Shown: positions 1 through 10,513, counted from the first letter of the stretch. The stretch: DNA of 64,000 nt from Hylemonella gracilis str. Niagara R (GCF_000600295.1 NZ_JEMG01000001.1:1493165-1557164), one strand, 5' to 3'. Notes: a model not told the origin generated them from the letters alone. A program made the numbers and translations.

Positions 1-943
1 AGCGCTTGAACTCCGAGTCCAGCGAGGCGCGCATGGCCTGGGGCGTGCTGCCCGCAGCCACCAGGCCAACGTTGGCCAGGCCATCGATGACGGCCTGATC
101 CTTCAGCGCGGCCTGGATGGCCGAGTTGGCGGCGTTGATGATGCTGGTGGGGGTCTTGGCAGGCGCAAAGAAGCCGAACCACTCCTCTGCCACGATCTCG
201 GGATAGCCCAGTTCGGCGAAGGTGGGCGCGTTGGGATCGGGCACGCGCTTGGGCGCGGAGACGGCCAGGATGCGCAGGCGGCCGGCCTTGGCATGGGCCA
301 GCGAATCACCGGTGGGCGTGACGCAGGCGGCGATCTGTCCTCCCACCGTGTCGTTCACGGCCGGCAGCGAGCCGCGGAAGGGCACATGCTGGAAAGTGAT
401 GCCCGCGTTGACACCGAACAGCGAACCGACGAAGTGCGGCATGGAGCCCGCACCCGGCGAACCGAAGCTGGACTTCTCGGGATTGGCCTTGGCCCAAGCC
501 ACGAAATCCTGCAGCGTCTTCACGCTGTCTGGCACCATGGGTCCGACGGCCAGCGCGAAGATCATTTGCGCGCCGATGGAGATGGGCGCGAAGTCCTGCA
601 TCGTGTAGTTCATCTTGGTGTACACGTGCGGGTAGATCGTGAGTGCCGAGGCTTGCGCCAGCGTCAGCACGGTGCCGTCGGCCGGCGAGCTCTTCAGGGT
701 TTCCAGCACGATGCGGCCGCCCGCGCCAGGCTTGTTTTCCACAACCGCGTTGTTGCGAGCATAAGAGGTGCCGCCCAGCTTGTCGGCGACACGGCGGGCC
801 AGGCTGTCGCCCGCGCTGCCGGCGGGAAAGCCGTAATAGATCTTGGGCTGGGCCACCTGCGCGAACGCGGGCAGTGATTGCAGGGCCGCCAGGGCGGCGC
901 TGCCGCCCAGGGCCAGGTTGAAGTGACGTCGGTTCAGGTTCAT
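1..943 (-). CDS. Bug/TctC-family tripartite tricarboxylate transporter substrate-binding protein (3' end cut by window)
   Basis: About 314 residues are visible and the gene runs off the left edge; family members are about 320-330 aa, so only a short C-terminus is missing. The start is the ATG at 941-943, preceded on its strand by an AGGAG ribosome site. The N-terminus is a cleavable signal (MNLNRRHFN then ALAALQSLPAFAQ). The mature part has family hallmarks: KIYYGFPAGSAGD, VVENKPGAGGRI, GSPGAGSMPHF and PFRGSLPAVNDTVGGQI. The protein should bind a small carboxylate or aromatic acid in the periplasm. No TctA/TctB membrane partners are adjacent. It lies beside the hydroxycinnamate genes on the same strand, so an aromatic ligand is possible but unproven. 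Confidence 0.9.
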   Translation of the reverse strand, partial: MNLNRRHFNLALGGSAALAALQSLPAFAQVAQPKIYYGFPAGSAGDSLARRVADKLGGTSYARNNAVVENKPGAGGRIVLETLKSSPADGTVLTLAQASALTIYPHVYTKMNYTMQDFAPISIGAQMIFALAVGPMVPDSVKTLQDFVAWAKANPEKSSFGSPGAGSMPHFVGSLFGVNAGITFQHVPFRGSLPAVNDTVGGQIAACVTPTGDSLAHAKAGRLRILAVSAPKRVPDPNAPTFAELGYPEIVAEEWFGFFAPAKTPTSIINAANSAIQAALKDQAVIDGLANVGLVAAGSTPQAMRASLDSEFKR

Positions 944-1055
944 GGTTTGTCTCCTAGTGTGAAGTTGTCGAGGGCAAGGGAAACTGATGCGGAAGATGGT
1001 GCCAGGGGCATTATCCCGGCACCGCACCCCGCGCCGGGCTATCCGGTCATGGTTG

Positions 1056-1820
1056 TTATCGTGGCGCCATGCGCAGCGCGCCGTCGAGCCGGATCACTTC
1101 GCCATTGAGGTGGCCATTGGTCACGACATGGCAGGCCAGCTGCGCGAACTCCTCAGGCCGACCCAGGCGCTTGGGGAAGGGGATGGACGCGGCGAGCGAT
1201 TGTTGCACCTCCTCCGGTAGTTCCTTCACCAGGGGCGTGGCGAACAGGCCGGGCGCGATGGTGCAAACGCGGATGGCATGCTGGGCCAGGTCACGCGCCA
1301 TGGGCAGCGTCATGCCGACGATGCCGCCCTTGGACGCGCTGTAAGCCTGCTGGCCGACCTGACCATCGTAGGCCGCGATCGAGGCCGTGAACATCATCAC
1401 GCCGCGCTCGCCGTCGTCCAGCAGGGGCAGCTTGGCACAGGCGGCGGCGAAGAGGCGGCTGACGTTGTAGCTGCCGATCAGGTTGATGTTGACCACGCGG
1501 GCAAAGTCTTCCAGCGGCGCAGGGCTGCCGTCCTTGCCGACGACGCGCTTGGCCGAACCGATGCCCGCGATGTTCATCAGGATGCGCGCGGGGCCGTGCG
1601 CGGCCTCGGCCTTGGCGATCGCCGCGGTCACGCTGTCGGGGCTGGTGATGTCGCAGGTCTGGAAGAGGCCACCGATGTCGGCCGCCACCTTGGCACCCGC
1701 GGTGGCGTTCACGTCGAGCACGGTCACCTTGGCACCCAGCCGGGCCAGTTCGCGGGCGGTCGCTTCGCCGAGTCCCGAGGCGCCGCCCGTCACGAGGGCG
1801 GCTTGTCCTTCAATCTTCAT
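1056..1820 (-). CDS. SDR-family 3-hydroxyacyl-CoA dehydrogenase (CouN-like role)
   Basis: A 254-aa classical short-chain dehydrogenase. The NAD-binding motif TGGASGLG is at residues 11-18, the catalytic Ser lies in TASIAAYDG, and the YSASK active-site Tyr/Lys is near residue 160. The sequence type resembles 3-hydroxyacyl-CoA dehydrogenase type 2. It sits 27 bp downstream of the feruloyl-CoA synthase gene on the same strand. In the beta-oxidation route for hydroxycinnamates (CouL-M-N-O of Rhodococcus), a dehydrogenase oxidises the beta-hydroxyacyl-CoA to a beta-ketoacyl-CoA. That role fits here by position and is inferred. Confidence 0.85.
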   Translation of the reverse strand: MKIEGQAALVTGGASGLGEATARELARLGAKVTVLDVNATAGAKVAADIGGLFQTCDITSPDSVTAAIAKAEAAHGPARILMNIAGIGSAKRVVGKDGSPAPLEDFARVVNINLIGSYNVSRLFAAACAKLPLLDDGERGVMMFTASIAAYDGQVGQQAYSASKGGIVGMTLPMARDLAQHAIRVCTIAPGLFATPLVKELPEEVQQSLAASIPFPKRLGRPEEFAQLACHVVTNGHLNGEVIRLDGALRMAPR

Positions 1821-1847
1821 GGTCGTCTCCTGGGGTTGCGCGCGTCG

Positions 1848-3728
1848 TCACTCGGGTTTCAGGATGCCGGGGACCACGTCATCATGCAGCGCCTGCACCA
1901 GCGCATCGCGGTGCTTGAGCACGGCGCGCTGGTTGATCGAGCCCTTGTCGGTCACTTCCCCCTTGTCGATGGACGGTGGCTCGGCCAGCAGCAGCGCGCG
2001 CGCGATGCGGTTGGCGCTGCCGGTGGCGCCGCGCGCCAGCTCGTTGATCACGGCCTGCATGCGCTGACGCACGGGGGCGCTGGCCAGCACCTCGCTCATG
2101 GGCGTGTCGGGTCCCAGCCCGCTGACCGCGCGGCAGGCGGGTGAGGGGAAGATCAGCGCGCCGACTTCCTTGCGGTTCAGGCCGGTCAGCACCACGTCCT
2201 GCACCAGGGGTGCGCCTGTCACGATGACCTTGGCGCGCAGCGGGCCCACGCTGACGAAGGTGCCGGTGGCGAGCTTGAAGTCCTCGGCGATGCGCCCGTC
2301 GAACTTCAGGCCACGGTGGATGTCCTGCTCGTCGATCCACAGCACGGCGTCGCCGGTGCAGAGGTAGCCTTCCTCGTCGAAGGCCTCGCGCGTGGCGGCC
2401 TCGGAACGCCAATAGCCGGGCGTCACGTTGGGGCCGCGGTAGCGCACCTCGGTCTTGCCGTCCACTTCCACCAGCTTGAGCGTCATGCCGGGCACGGGCA
2501 CGCCGATGTCGCCGGCTTTCACGTCCGGGCTGTTGACGAACATGGCCGAGGGCGCGGATTCCGTCATGCCCAGGCCGGTAGCCATCACGATGCGTTCGCC
2601 GATCTCGGCCTCGGCCGTGGCGTGCAGGCTGTCCCAAACCGGCTGGGCCAGGCCTGCGCCCGAGTAGAAGAACATCTTCACACGCGACAGCAGCGTCTTG
2701 CGCAGCGTGGCGTCAGTCTGCATGGCCTGGGCGATCATTTCGAAACCCGTGGGCACGTTGAAGTACACGGTGGGCGCGATCTCGCGCAGGTTGCGCAGGG
2801 TCTCGGCGATGCCGGCTGCGGTGGGTTTGCCGTCATCGATGTACAGCGTGCCACCATGCATCAGCGTCAGGCCCACGTTGTGGTTGCCGCCGAAGGTGTG
2901 GTTCCAGGGCAGCCAGTCCACGAAGATGGGCGCTTCTTCGGCCAGGGCGGGCAGCGAGAGGGTGATTTGCTGCAGGTTGGCGCACCACATGCGGTGCGTG
3001 TTGATCACCGGCTTGGGCATCTTGGTCGAGCCCGAGGTGAAGAGGAACTTGGCGATCGTGTCCGGGCGCACCGCGTGCATGGCCACGTCCACGGCACCCT
3101 TGCCACTGGCGCGGGGCATGGTGTCGTGCAGGGACTGCAGCGTCCTGGTCTTGCGACCCTCGATCTTTCCCTGGGCCAGGACCACCTCGACGTTTTTTCC
3201 AACCGTGGCCTGGATGGCCTTGCCATAACGCGCGCCATCGGCGGCGAAGACCAGGCCCGGCGTCAGCGTGTCCATGACGTGGCGCAGCTTGTCGTAATCC
3301 TGGCTGACCGTGGCGTAGGCCGGGGACACGGGGCAGTAGGGGATGCCCGCGTAGATGCATGCCAGGGACATCAGCGCGTGTTCCAGCGTGTTTTCGCTGA
3401 GGATGACTACGGGGCGCTCCGCGCTCAGGCCGAGGTCGAGCAGGGCCTGACCCACGCGCCGCGCGCCGCCCAGGGCCTGGGCGTAGCTGACGTGGATCCA
3501 GTCGCCCGTCTTGCCATCGGCCAGCTGTTGCCTGCGCGCGAAGAAGGTGCGGTCGGGCGCGGCTTCGGCCCAGTGCAGCAGGTGGTCGCTCAGGCGGCGG
3601 GCATAAGGGCCCAGCGGCAGCTCGGCATCGACGTAGCGCACGGCTCGGCCTTGCGCGTCCCGGCTTTCGCGCACCTTGACGCGGGTGACGCCGAAGCGTA
3701 CTGAACGGTAGCGTGCCTGGGTGCTCAT
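1848..3728 (-). CDS. fcs: Feruloyl-CoA synthase (hydroxycinnamate:CoA ligase)
   Basis: A 626-aa ATP-dependent acyl-CoA ligase of the adenylate-forming superfamily, the usual length for feruloyl-CoA synthases. The AMP-binding P-loop FLFTSGSTKMPKPVINTH is near residue 229, and downstream are VDWLPWNHTFGGNHN, ATGLGMTESAPSA and the family-typical C-terminal DKGSINQRAVLKHRD. It should activate ferulate, p-coumarate or caffeate to the CoA thioester in the cytosol. Its start overlaps the end of the upstream crotonase gene by 4 nt (ATGA type), so the two are translationally coupled. The SDR gene follows. The exact substrate preference cannot be read from the sequence. Confidence 0.88.
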   Translation of the reverse strand: MSTQARYRSVRFGVTRVKVRESRDAQGRAVRYVDAELPLGPYARRLSDHLLHWAEAAPDRTFFARRQQLADGKTGDWIHVSYAQALGGARRVGQALLDLGLSAERPVVILSENTLEHALMSLACIYAGIPYCPVSPAYATVSQDYDKLRHVMDTLTPGLVFAADGARYGKAIQATVGKNVEVVLAQGKIEGRKTRTLQSLHDTMPRASGKGAVDVAMHAVRPDTIAKFLFTSGSTKMPKPVINTHRMWCANLQQITLSLPALAEEAPIFVDWLPWNHTFGGNHNVGLTLMHGGTLYIDDGKPTAAGIAETLRNLREIAPTVYFNVPTGFEMIAQAMQTDATLRKTLLSRVKMFFYSGAGLAQPVWDSLHATAEAEIGERIVMATGLGMTESAPSAMFVNSPDVKAGDIGVPVPGMTLKLVEVDGKTEVRYRGPNVTPGYWRSEAATREAFDEEGYLCTGDAVLWIDEQDIHRGLKFDGRIAEDFKLATGTFVSVGPLRAKVIVTGAPLVQDVVLTGLNRKEVGALIFPSPACRAVSGLGPDTPMSEVLASAPVRQRMQAVINELARGATGSANRIARALLLAEPPSIDKGEVTDKGSINQRAVLKHRDALVQALHDDVVPGILKPE

Positions 3729-4516
3729 GCTTTTTTCACCTTCGCGGCCTTGCCCTCGAGGAAGGCACGCACGCGGGCCTTGGCCTCGGGCGCGCTCTGG
3801 GCGATGGCAGCCATCATGGCCTCGGTCAGGAAACCCTGGTCTGCGGGCTGTTCGGCAATGCGGGGCAGGGCGTGGATCAGGGCGTAATTGGTCAGGGGCG
3901 CGTTTTGCGCCACGCGGATGGCGAGTTCCAGGGCCTTGTCAAACGCCGTGCCCTGCGGGACCAAGTACTGTGCGAAACCTGCTTTCTCGCCGTCCGCCGC
4001 GTTGTAGACGCGACCGGTCAGCATCATGTCCGTCATGCGCGCGGCGCCAATCAGGCGCGGAATGCGCACTGCGCCGCCGCCACCGACGAAGATGCCGCGC
4101 GAGCCTTCGGGCAGCGCATAGAAGGTGGTGTCGTCCGCCACGCGGATGTGGCAGGCCGACGCCAATTCCAGGCCACCGCCGACCACCGCGCCGTGCAGCG
4201 CCGCGATGACGGGCACCGGCCCGTATTGCACGCGCTCGAGTGCTGCGTGCCACATGCGCGAGTGGTGCAGGCCTTCGCCCGCGTCGCGTTCCTTGAGTTC
4301 GGAGAGGTCCAGGCCCGCGCAGAAGTGCTCGCCTTCGCCGGCGATGACGGCGGCGCGCACGCCACCTTCGCCGGTTGGCAGGTTCTCGAACAGGTCGCGC
4401 AGTGCGAGGATGAGCGCGTCGTTCAGCGCGTTGCGCTTGACGGGGCGAGTGAGGCGGATCACGGCGATTTCGTCTTGATCGCCTTGCCGCTCGAAGTGAA
4501 TGTCAGGGTTGGTCAT
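3725..4516 (-). CDS. Enoyl-CoA hydratase/isomerase (crotonase) family protein
   Basis: A 263-aa crotonase-fold protein. The ATG at 4514-4516 is preferred over an upstream in-frame start because it has GGAAAG about 6 bp ahead and begins the conserved fold directly (MTNPDIHFERQ). CoA-binding and oxyanion segments are EHFCAGLDLSEL and AALHGAVVGGGLELASA, and a catalytic-type Glu lies in ALPEGSRGIFVGGGG. It does not resemble the feruloyl-CoA hydratase-lyase (Ech) that makes vanillin. With an SDR and a CouO-like hydrolase nearby, simple hydration of the feruloyl/coumaroyl-CoA double bond is the likely step. It is the first gene of the minus-strand operon crotonase-fcs-SDR. Confidence 0.85.
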   Translation of the reverse strand: MTNPDIHFERQGDQDEIAVIRLTRPVKRNALNDALILALRDLFENLPTGEGGVRAAVIAGEGEHFCAGLDLSELKERDAGEGLHHSRMWHAALERVQYGPVPVIAALHGAVVGGGLELASACHIRVADDTTFYALPEGSRGIFVGGGGAVRIPRLIGAARMTDMMLTGRVYNAADGEKAGFAQYLVPQGTAFDKALELAIRVAQNAPLTNYALIHALPRIAEQPADQGFLTEAMMAAIAQSAPEAKARVRAFLEGKAAKVKKA

Positions 4517-4536
4517 CTTGTCTTTCCGGTGGGGAT

Positions 4537-4565
4537 GAATTATTGTTATGAGAAATAACCAATTC
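4537..4565. promoter_or_regulatory. Imperfect palindrome in the divergent crotonase/couO-like promoter region
   Basis: In the 119-bp gap between the divergent crotonase and amidohydrolase genes, GAATT (4537-4541) and GTTAT (4545-4549) are mirrored by ATAAC (4555-4559) and AATTC (4561-4565). The outer arms are off-centre by one base. The segment is AT-rich compared with its surroundings. An operator for a local regulator is possible; no regulator gene lies next to it. Confidence 0.35.
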
Positions 4566-4635
4566 AAGCCGTCGCCGCTTTCCTTTCTTCGGTGTTTACC
4601 CGCAGAATCCCATTCCAGATCGCAGACAATCCCGC

Positions 4636-5499
4636 ATGGACCACAAGAACCTCATCGCCATAGACATCCACACGCACGCGGAAGTGAGCTGCTGGAATCC
4701 GTTCGACAACTACGGCGAGGAATACGACCGCGCGGCCGACAAGTACTTCCGCTCCAGTCGTCGGCCGACGATCGCCGAGACGGTGGCCTACTACCGCGAA
4801 AGAAAAATCGGCCTGGTGATGTTCACGGTGGACAGCGAGGCCCAGCTCGGCCGCCGCCGCATCCCGAACGAGGAGATCGCCGAGGCCGCCAATGCCAACA
4901 GCGACATGATGATGTGCTTCGCCAGCATCGACCCGCACAAAGGCAAGATGGGCGCGCGCGAGGCGCGGCGGCTGATCGAGGAACACAACGTCAAAGGCTT
5001 CAAGTTCCACCCGACGGTGCAGGGTTACCACCCCTACGACAAGATGGCTTGGCCCATCTACGAAGTGATCGCCGAGTACAAGCTGCCCGCCATCTTCCAC
5101 ACCGGGCACAGCGGCATCGGCAGTGGCATGCGTTGTGGCGGTGGCCTGCGGCTGGAGTACAGCAACCCCATCCATCTCGACGACGTGGCGATCGACTTTC
5201 CCGACATGCAGATCGTGATGGCGCATCCGAGCTGGCCCTGGCAGGACGAGGCCTTGAGCGTCGCCATGCACAAACCCAATGTCTGGATCGATCTGTCGGG
5301 CTGGAGTCCCAAATACTTTCCGAAGCAACTGGTCCAGTACGCGAACACGCTGCTGAAGGACCGCATGCTGTTCGGCAGTGACTATCCGCTCATCACGCCC
5401 GAGCGCTGGATGAAGGACTTCGAGGAAGCCGGCTTCAAACCCGAAGTCATGCCCGGCATCCTCAAGGACAATGCCGTGCGCCTTCTGGGCTTGAGCTGA
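4636..5499 (+). CDS. Amidohydrolase family protein, CouO-like 4-hydroxyphenyl-beta-ketoacyl-CoA hydrolase
   Basis: A 287-aa amidohydrolase_2/ACMSD-like TIM-barrel protein. It starts with the metal-binding IDIHTHAE motif, has a mid-barrel FHTGHSGIGSG histidine and HPSWPWQDE, and ends with LFGSDYPLITPERW, which carries the catalytic Asp. A related amidohydrolase, CouO, hydrolyses the beta-ketoacyl-CoA formed in p-coumarate and ferulate degradation (a retro-Claisen step giving the aromatic acid and acetyl-CoA) instead of using a thiolase. The match rests on fold and on context: it is divergent from fcs, a crotonase and an SDR, and upstream of an aromatic-acid-type ABC importer. A decarboxylase of the same superfamily is the main alternative. 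Confidence 0.72.
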   Translation: MDHKNLIAIDIHTHAEVSCWNPFDNYGEEYDRAADKYFRSSRRPTIAETVAYYRERKIGLVMFTVDSEAQLGRRRIPNEEIAEAANANSDMMMCFASIDPHKGKMGAREARRLIEEHNVKGFKFHPTVQGYHPYDKMAWPIYEVIAEYKLPAIFHTGHSGIGSGMRCGGGLRLEYSNPIHLDDVAIDFPDMQIVMAHPSWPWQDEALSVAMHKPNVWIDLSGWSPKYFPKQLVQYANTLLKDRMLFGSDYPLITPERWMKDFEEAGFKPEVMPGILKDNAVRLLGLS

Positions 5500-5502
5500 G
5501 CC

Positions 5503-5531
5503 CTCGGCGCACGCCCACGCGGCGTGCCGGC
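5503..5531 (+). terminator. GC-rich hairpin after the CouO-like gene
   Basis: Directly after the stop codon, CGGCGCACGCC pairs with GGCGTGCCGG around a short loop, with one bulged base. There is no clear T-run behind it, so it may be a weak terminator or an RNA-stabilising stem. Confidence 0.4.
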
Positions 5532-5608
5532 TCCTGACGGTTTGAATTCCGGGTTTACCCGTAAATTCACTCTCACTCGCGCACTCTCGAGCGCGGGGTA
5601 AGATATTT

Positions 5609-5660
5609 CAAACCGTTATATCTATCAGTCTGTTTTTTGGCTTGCGGATGCAACGGTTTG
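5609..5660. promoter_or_regulatory. Spaced 9-bp inverted repeat upstream of the ABC importer operon
   Basis: CAAACCGTT at 5609-5617 is matched by its exact reverse complement AACGGTTTG at 5652-5660, inside the 299-bp gene-free stretch between the CouO-like gene and the binding-protein gene. The surrounding 5600-5640 segment (GATATTTC, TTATATCTATC, TTTTTTGG) is AT-rich and a natural promoter site. The two half-sites could bind a dimeric regulator. Nothing else recognisable was seen in 5532-5798. Confidence 0.4.
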
Positions 5661-5798
5661 CAGCGACAGTAGCGCACCGTTGCCCCTTGTGCTCTCGCGT
5701 TTTCCGCTGTCGTATCGTGCCTGTGCGGTCGTGGTGGAGTGCCTGCCAACGCGCGCGACGATGGCCATCTTCAGACTTATACAAAGGAGTCAACTCTC

Positions 5799-6965
5799 AT
5801 GAAAAAGCGTAATTTCCTGAGCGCTTCCGCCCTGGCCCTGGTGGCCGCGCTCGGCGCGACCGCCGCGCTGGCGCAGGACGTGTTCAAGGTCGGCCTGATC
5901 GTGCCCATGACTGGGCAGCAGGCCACCACCGGCAAACAACTCGAAGCCGCCGTCAAGCTCTACATGGCCCAGAACGGCAACATGGTCGCGGGCAAGAAGA
6001 TCGAACTCATTGTCAAGGACGACACCAGCATTCCCGACGTGACCAAGCGCTTGGCCCAGGAACTCGTGGTGCAGGACAAAGTGGACGTGCTGGCCGGCAT
6101 GGGCATCACACCCTCGGCCTTCGCCACCGCGCCCATCGCAACCCAGAGCAAGACGCCGCTGGTCGTGATGGCCGCCGCCACCTCCAGCATCACGCAGTCC
6201 TCGCCCTTCATCGTGCGCACCAGCATGACGTTGCCGCAGACGTCTTCGTCCCTGGCCGACTGGGCACCCAAGAACGGCATCAAGAAGGTCGTGACCCTGG
6301 TGTCCGATTACGGCCCCGGCATCGACGCAGAGAAGTTCTTCGTCGCACGCTTCACCGCCGGTGGCGGTCAGGTGCTGGAATCGCTGCGCGCGCCCATGCG
6401 CAACCCGGACTTCGCGCCCTTCCTGCAGAAGGTGCGTGACCTCAAGCCTGACGCGCTGTTCGTCTTCGTGCCCTCGGGCGCGGGCGCCGCAGTCATGAAG
6501 CAGTTCCAGGAACGCGGCATGGACAAGGCCGGCATCCGCCTGATCGGCACCGGCGACGTGACCGATGACGACCAGCTCAACAGCATGGGTGACGTGGCGC
6601 TCGGCGTGGTGACGTCCATGCACTACTCTGCCTACCATCCCTCGGCCAAGAACAAGGCCTTCGTCGCCGCCTTCAAGAAGGCCAATGGCTTCCGCCCCAA
6701 CTTCTTCGCGGTCAGTGGTTATGACGGCATGCACGTCATCTATGAAGGTCTGAAGGCCACCAAGGGCCAGGGCGGCGAAGCCCTGGTCAACGCGATGAAG
6801 AACCTGAAGTGGGAAAGCCCGCGCGGCCCGGTGTCCATCGACCCGGAAACCCGCGACATCGTCCAGAACATCTACCTGAGCAAGGTGGAGCGCCGCGACG
6901 GTGAGCTGTACAACGTGGAGTTCGACGTCGTCAAGGACGTGAAGGACCCCGGCAAGGCCAAATAA
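5799..6965 (+). CDS. ABC transporter periplasmic binding protein, branched-chain amino acid/aromatic acid type (CouP-like)
   Basis: 388 aa. The ATG at 5799 has AAGGAG at 5784-5789 and opens a clean signal peptide (MKKRNFLSASALALVAALGATAALAQ), which rules out the upstream in-frame start. The mature protein is a type I periplasmic binding protein (VGLIVPMTGQQATTGKQLEA near the N-terminus, then YGPGIDAEKFF and VSGYDGMHVIYEGLK). It delivers ligand to the four downstream importer genes. In other bacteria such systems (CouP of Rhodopseudomonas) bind hydroxycinnamates. The adjacent hydroxycinnamate genes suggest the same here; branched-chain amino acids are the alternative. Confidence 0.88.
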   Translation: MKKRNFLSASALALVAALGATAALAQDVFKVGLIVPMTGQQATTGKQLEAAVKLYMAQNGNMVAGKKIELIVKDDTSIPDVTKRLAQELVVQDKVDVLAGMGITPSAFATAPIATQSKTPLVVMAAATSSITQSSPFIVRTSMTLPQTSSSLADWAPKNGIKKVVTLVSDYGPGIDAEKFFVARFTAGGGQVLESLRAPMRNPDFAPFLQKVRDLKPDALFVFVPSGAGAAVMKQFQERGMDKAGIRLIGTGDVTDDDQLNSMGDVALGVVTSMHYSAYHPSAKNKAFVAAFKKANGFRPNFFAVSGYDGMHVIYEGLKATKGQGGEALVNAMKNLKWESPRGPVSIDPETRDIVQNIYLSKVERRDGELYNVEFDVVKDVKDPGKAK

Positions 6966-6974
6966 GTCTGCACG

Positions 6975-7014
6975 CATGGGCGCCCCTGCTCAGGAAGGGG
7001 CGCCCATGTTTTTT
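6975..7014 (+). terminator. Intrinsic terminator-like hairpin between binding-protein and permease genes
   Basis: CATGGGCGCCCCT (6975-6987) and AGGGGCGCCCATG (6996-7008) form a perfect 13-bp stem with an 8-nt loop, followed by TTTTTT. It lies between the binding-protein gene and the permease gene of one transport operon. It probably makes most transcripts stop after the binding protein, with partial read-through into the membrane and ATPase genes. Confidence 0.85.
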
Positions 7015-7085
7015 CTCTCGCACGTTTCTCTTCCTGATTCCGGATTCGTGTTTTTCGGGTTCGCGCTTTTCTAGTCTGTGTCCCC

Positions 7086-7964
7086 ATGCTGACCATACTT
7101 TTCGACGGCATCGCCTATGGCATGCTGCTCTTCATCCTGGCGGTCGGCCTGTCCGTGACGATGGGCCTGATGAATTTCATCAACCTGGCCCACGGCGCCT
7201 TCGCCATGGTGGGCGGTTATCTCACCGTCATCCTGATGCAGCGCCATGACGTGCCCTTCCTGCTCTGCCTGCCTGCGGCCTTTTTCGTCTCGGCCTTGTT
7301 GGGCGCGGTGTTGGAGCGCACGCTGTACCGACCCATGTACAACAAGCCGCACCTGAACCAGGTGCTGTTCTCCATCGGCCTGACCTTCATGGCCGTGGCG
7401 GCGACGGACTATTTCTTCACGTCCAGCCAGCAGATCGTCCAGTTGCCCGAGTGGCTCAAGGGTCGGACTGAACTGGGCGACGGTACCGCCTGGGAACTGG
7501 GCATGGGGCACTACCGCCTCTTCATCATCGCCGTCTGCCTGGCCCTGACCGTCGGCCTGCAGGCCATCCTCAGCGGCACCCGTTTCGGCAGTCGCTTGCG
7601 TGCCTCGGTGGACGACCAGCGCGTGGCCGCGGGTCTGGGTATCAACGTCAATGCCGTTTTCCTGCTGACCTTCGCGGCAGGCTCGGGCCTGGCGGGCTTG
7701 GGCGGGGCGCTGGGCGCCGAGATCCTGATCCTGGACCCGAGCTTCCCGCTGCGCTACATGGTCTATTTCCTGATCGTGGTGGCCGTTGGAGGCACGTCCT
7801 CGATCACCGGTCCGCTGCTGGCGGCCCTCTTGCTGGGCATCGCCGACGTGGCGGGCAAGTACTACATCCCGCGCTTCGGCGCGTTCATCGTGTATTTCCT
7901 GATGATCGTCATCTTGATCTGGCGCCCGCAAGGCCTGTTCGTGCGCAAGGGGGGCAAGGCATGA
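7086..7964 (+). CDS. livH: ABC transporter inner-membrane permease, LivH type
   Basis: A 292-aa polytopic membrane protein with the LivH pattern GLSVTMGLMNFINLAHGAF near the N-terminus, the EAA-like stretch SRLRASVDDQRVAAGLGIN, and a C-terminal run of hydrophobic segments (FIVYFLMIVILIWRPQGLF). It forms the translocation pore with the LivM-type protein encoded next, whose start codon overlaps its stop by 4 nt. It is the first gene after the intercistronic terminator. Confidence 0.9.
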   Translation: MLTILFDGIAYGMLLFILAVGLSVTMGLMNFINLAHGAFAMVGGYLTVILMQRHDVPFLLCLPAAFFVSALLGAVLERTLYRPMYNKPHLNQVLFSIGLTFMAVAATDYFFTSSQQIVQLPEWLKGRTELGDGTAWELGMGHYRLFIIAVCLALTVGLQAILSGTRFGSRLRASVDDQRVAAGLGINVNAVFLLTFAAGSGLAGLGGALGAEILILDPSFPLRYMVYFLIVVAVGGTSSITGPLLAALLLGIADVAGKYYIPRFGAFIVYFLMIVILIWRPQGLFVRKGGKA

Positions 7965-8925
7965 TGAATGCAACAGCTTCCCTGCACGAGTTCCAGCGCT
8001 GGAAGCGCTGGGAACCACTGTTCTGGCTGCTGGCGCTGGCTTCGCCCTGGTACTTCAGCGGGCATGCGCTGCTCATCAACGAGGTGGCCATCGTCGCCCT
8101 GTTCGCGCTCTCGCTGGACCTGATCATGGGCTACGCGGGCATCGTCTCGCTAGGGCATGCGGCTTTCTTCGGCATGGGCGCGTATTCGGCCGCGCTGTTC
8201 GCCAAGCACATCCACCCTGATCCGACGCTGGGGCTGGCCTTCGCCATCGCCCTGTCCACGGCCTTGGGCGCGCTGGCTTCGCTGTCCGTCATGCGCGGCG
8301 CGGGCCTGGCCTTGCTCATGGTCACCATGGGCGTCGCGCTGATCCTGATGGAACTGGCCAACAAGCTGAACTGGCTCACGGGTGGTGCCGACGGTCTGCA
8401 GGGCGTGGTCATGGGGCCGGTGCTCGGCCGCTTCGAGTTCGACCTCTACGGTCAGGTGGCGGCCTGGTATTCGCTGGTGGTGCTGTTCGTGTTCTTCCTG
8501 CTGTCGCGCCGTTTCGTGCATTCGCCCCTGGGCGGCACGCTGATGGCCTTGCGTGACAACCGACTGCGCGCCATGGCCATTGGCATTCCGGTGTCGGCCC
8601 GCATCGCCCTGGTCTACACGGTGGCTGCCGGCATTGCGGGTGCCGCCGGCGCGCTGCTGGCGCAGACCACGAGTTTCGCCTCGGTCGAGGTCTTTGCATT
8701 TGACCGCTCGGCCGATCTCGTGCTGCTCGTCGTCATCGGTGGTGCAGGCTGGCTCTATGGCGGCGTCATCGGCGCGGTCGTCTTCACCGGGTTGAAGGAC
8801 TGGATTTCGTCCATCACCCCCCAGTACTGGACTTTCTGGATCGGTCTTTTCCTCGTCGTCCTGATGCTGGTGGGCCGTGAACGTCTGATTCGCCCCTGGA
8901 CTTGGGTATCACGGGGGCAGAAAAA

Positions 8926-8929
<4 letters not shown>
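7961..8929 (+). CDS. livM: ABC transporter inner-membrane permease, LivM type
   Basis: A 322-aa membrane protein that starts in a 4-nt overlap with livH. Family signatures are LDLIMGYAGIVSLGHAAFFGMG and the cytoplasmic coupling loop ALRDNRLRAMAIGIPVSARIA; ten or so hydrophobic segments are visible. It pairs with the LivH-type protein. Its stop overlaps the start of the livG-type ATPase gene by 4 nt, so the block is translationally coupled. Confidence 0.9.
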
Positions 8930-10466
<1,537 letters not shown>

Positions 10467-10513
10467 GGCCGTCGTGGTCGTCCTTGAATCCTGTTTCCTC
10501 TAGGAGTAACAAC

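Noticed and set aside
1848-5499. Classical Fcs-Ech vanillin route for ferulate
   Set aside because: The crotonase lacks similarity to the Ech hydratase-lyase, there is no vanillin dehydrogenase gene, and an SDR plus CouO-like hydrolase fit the beta-oxidation route instead.
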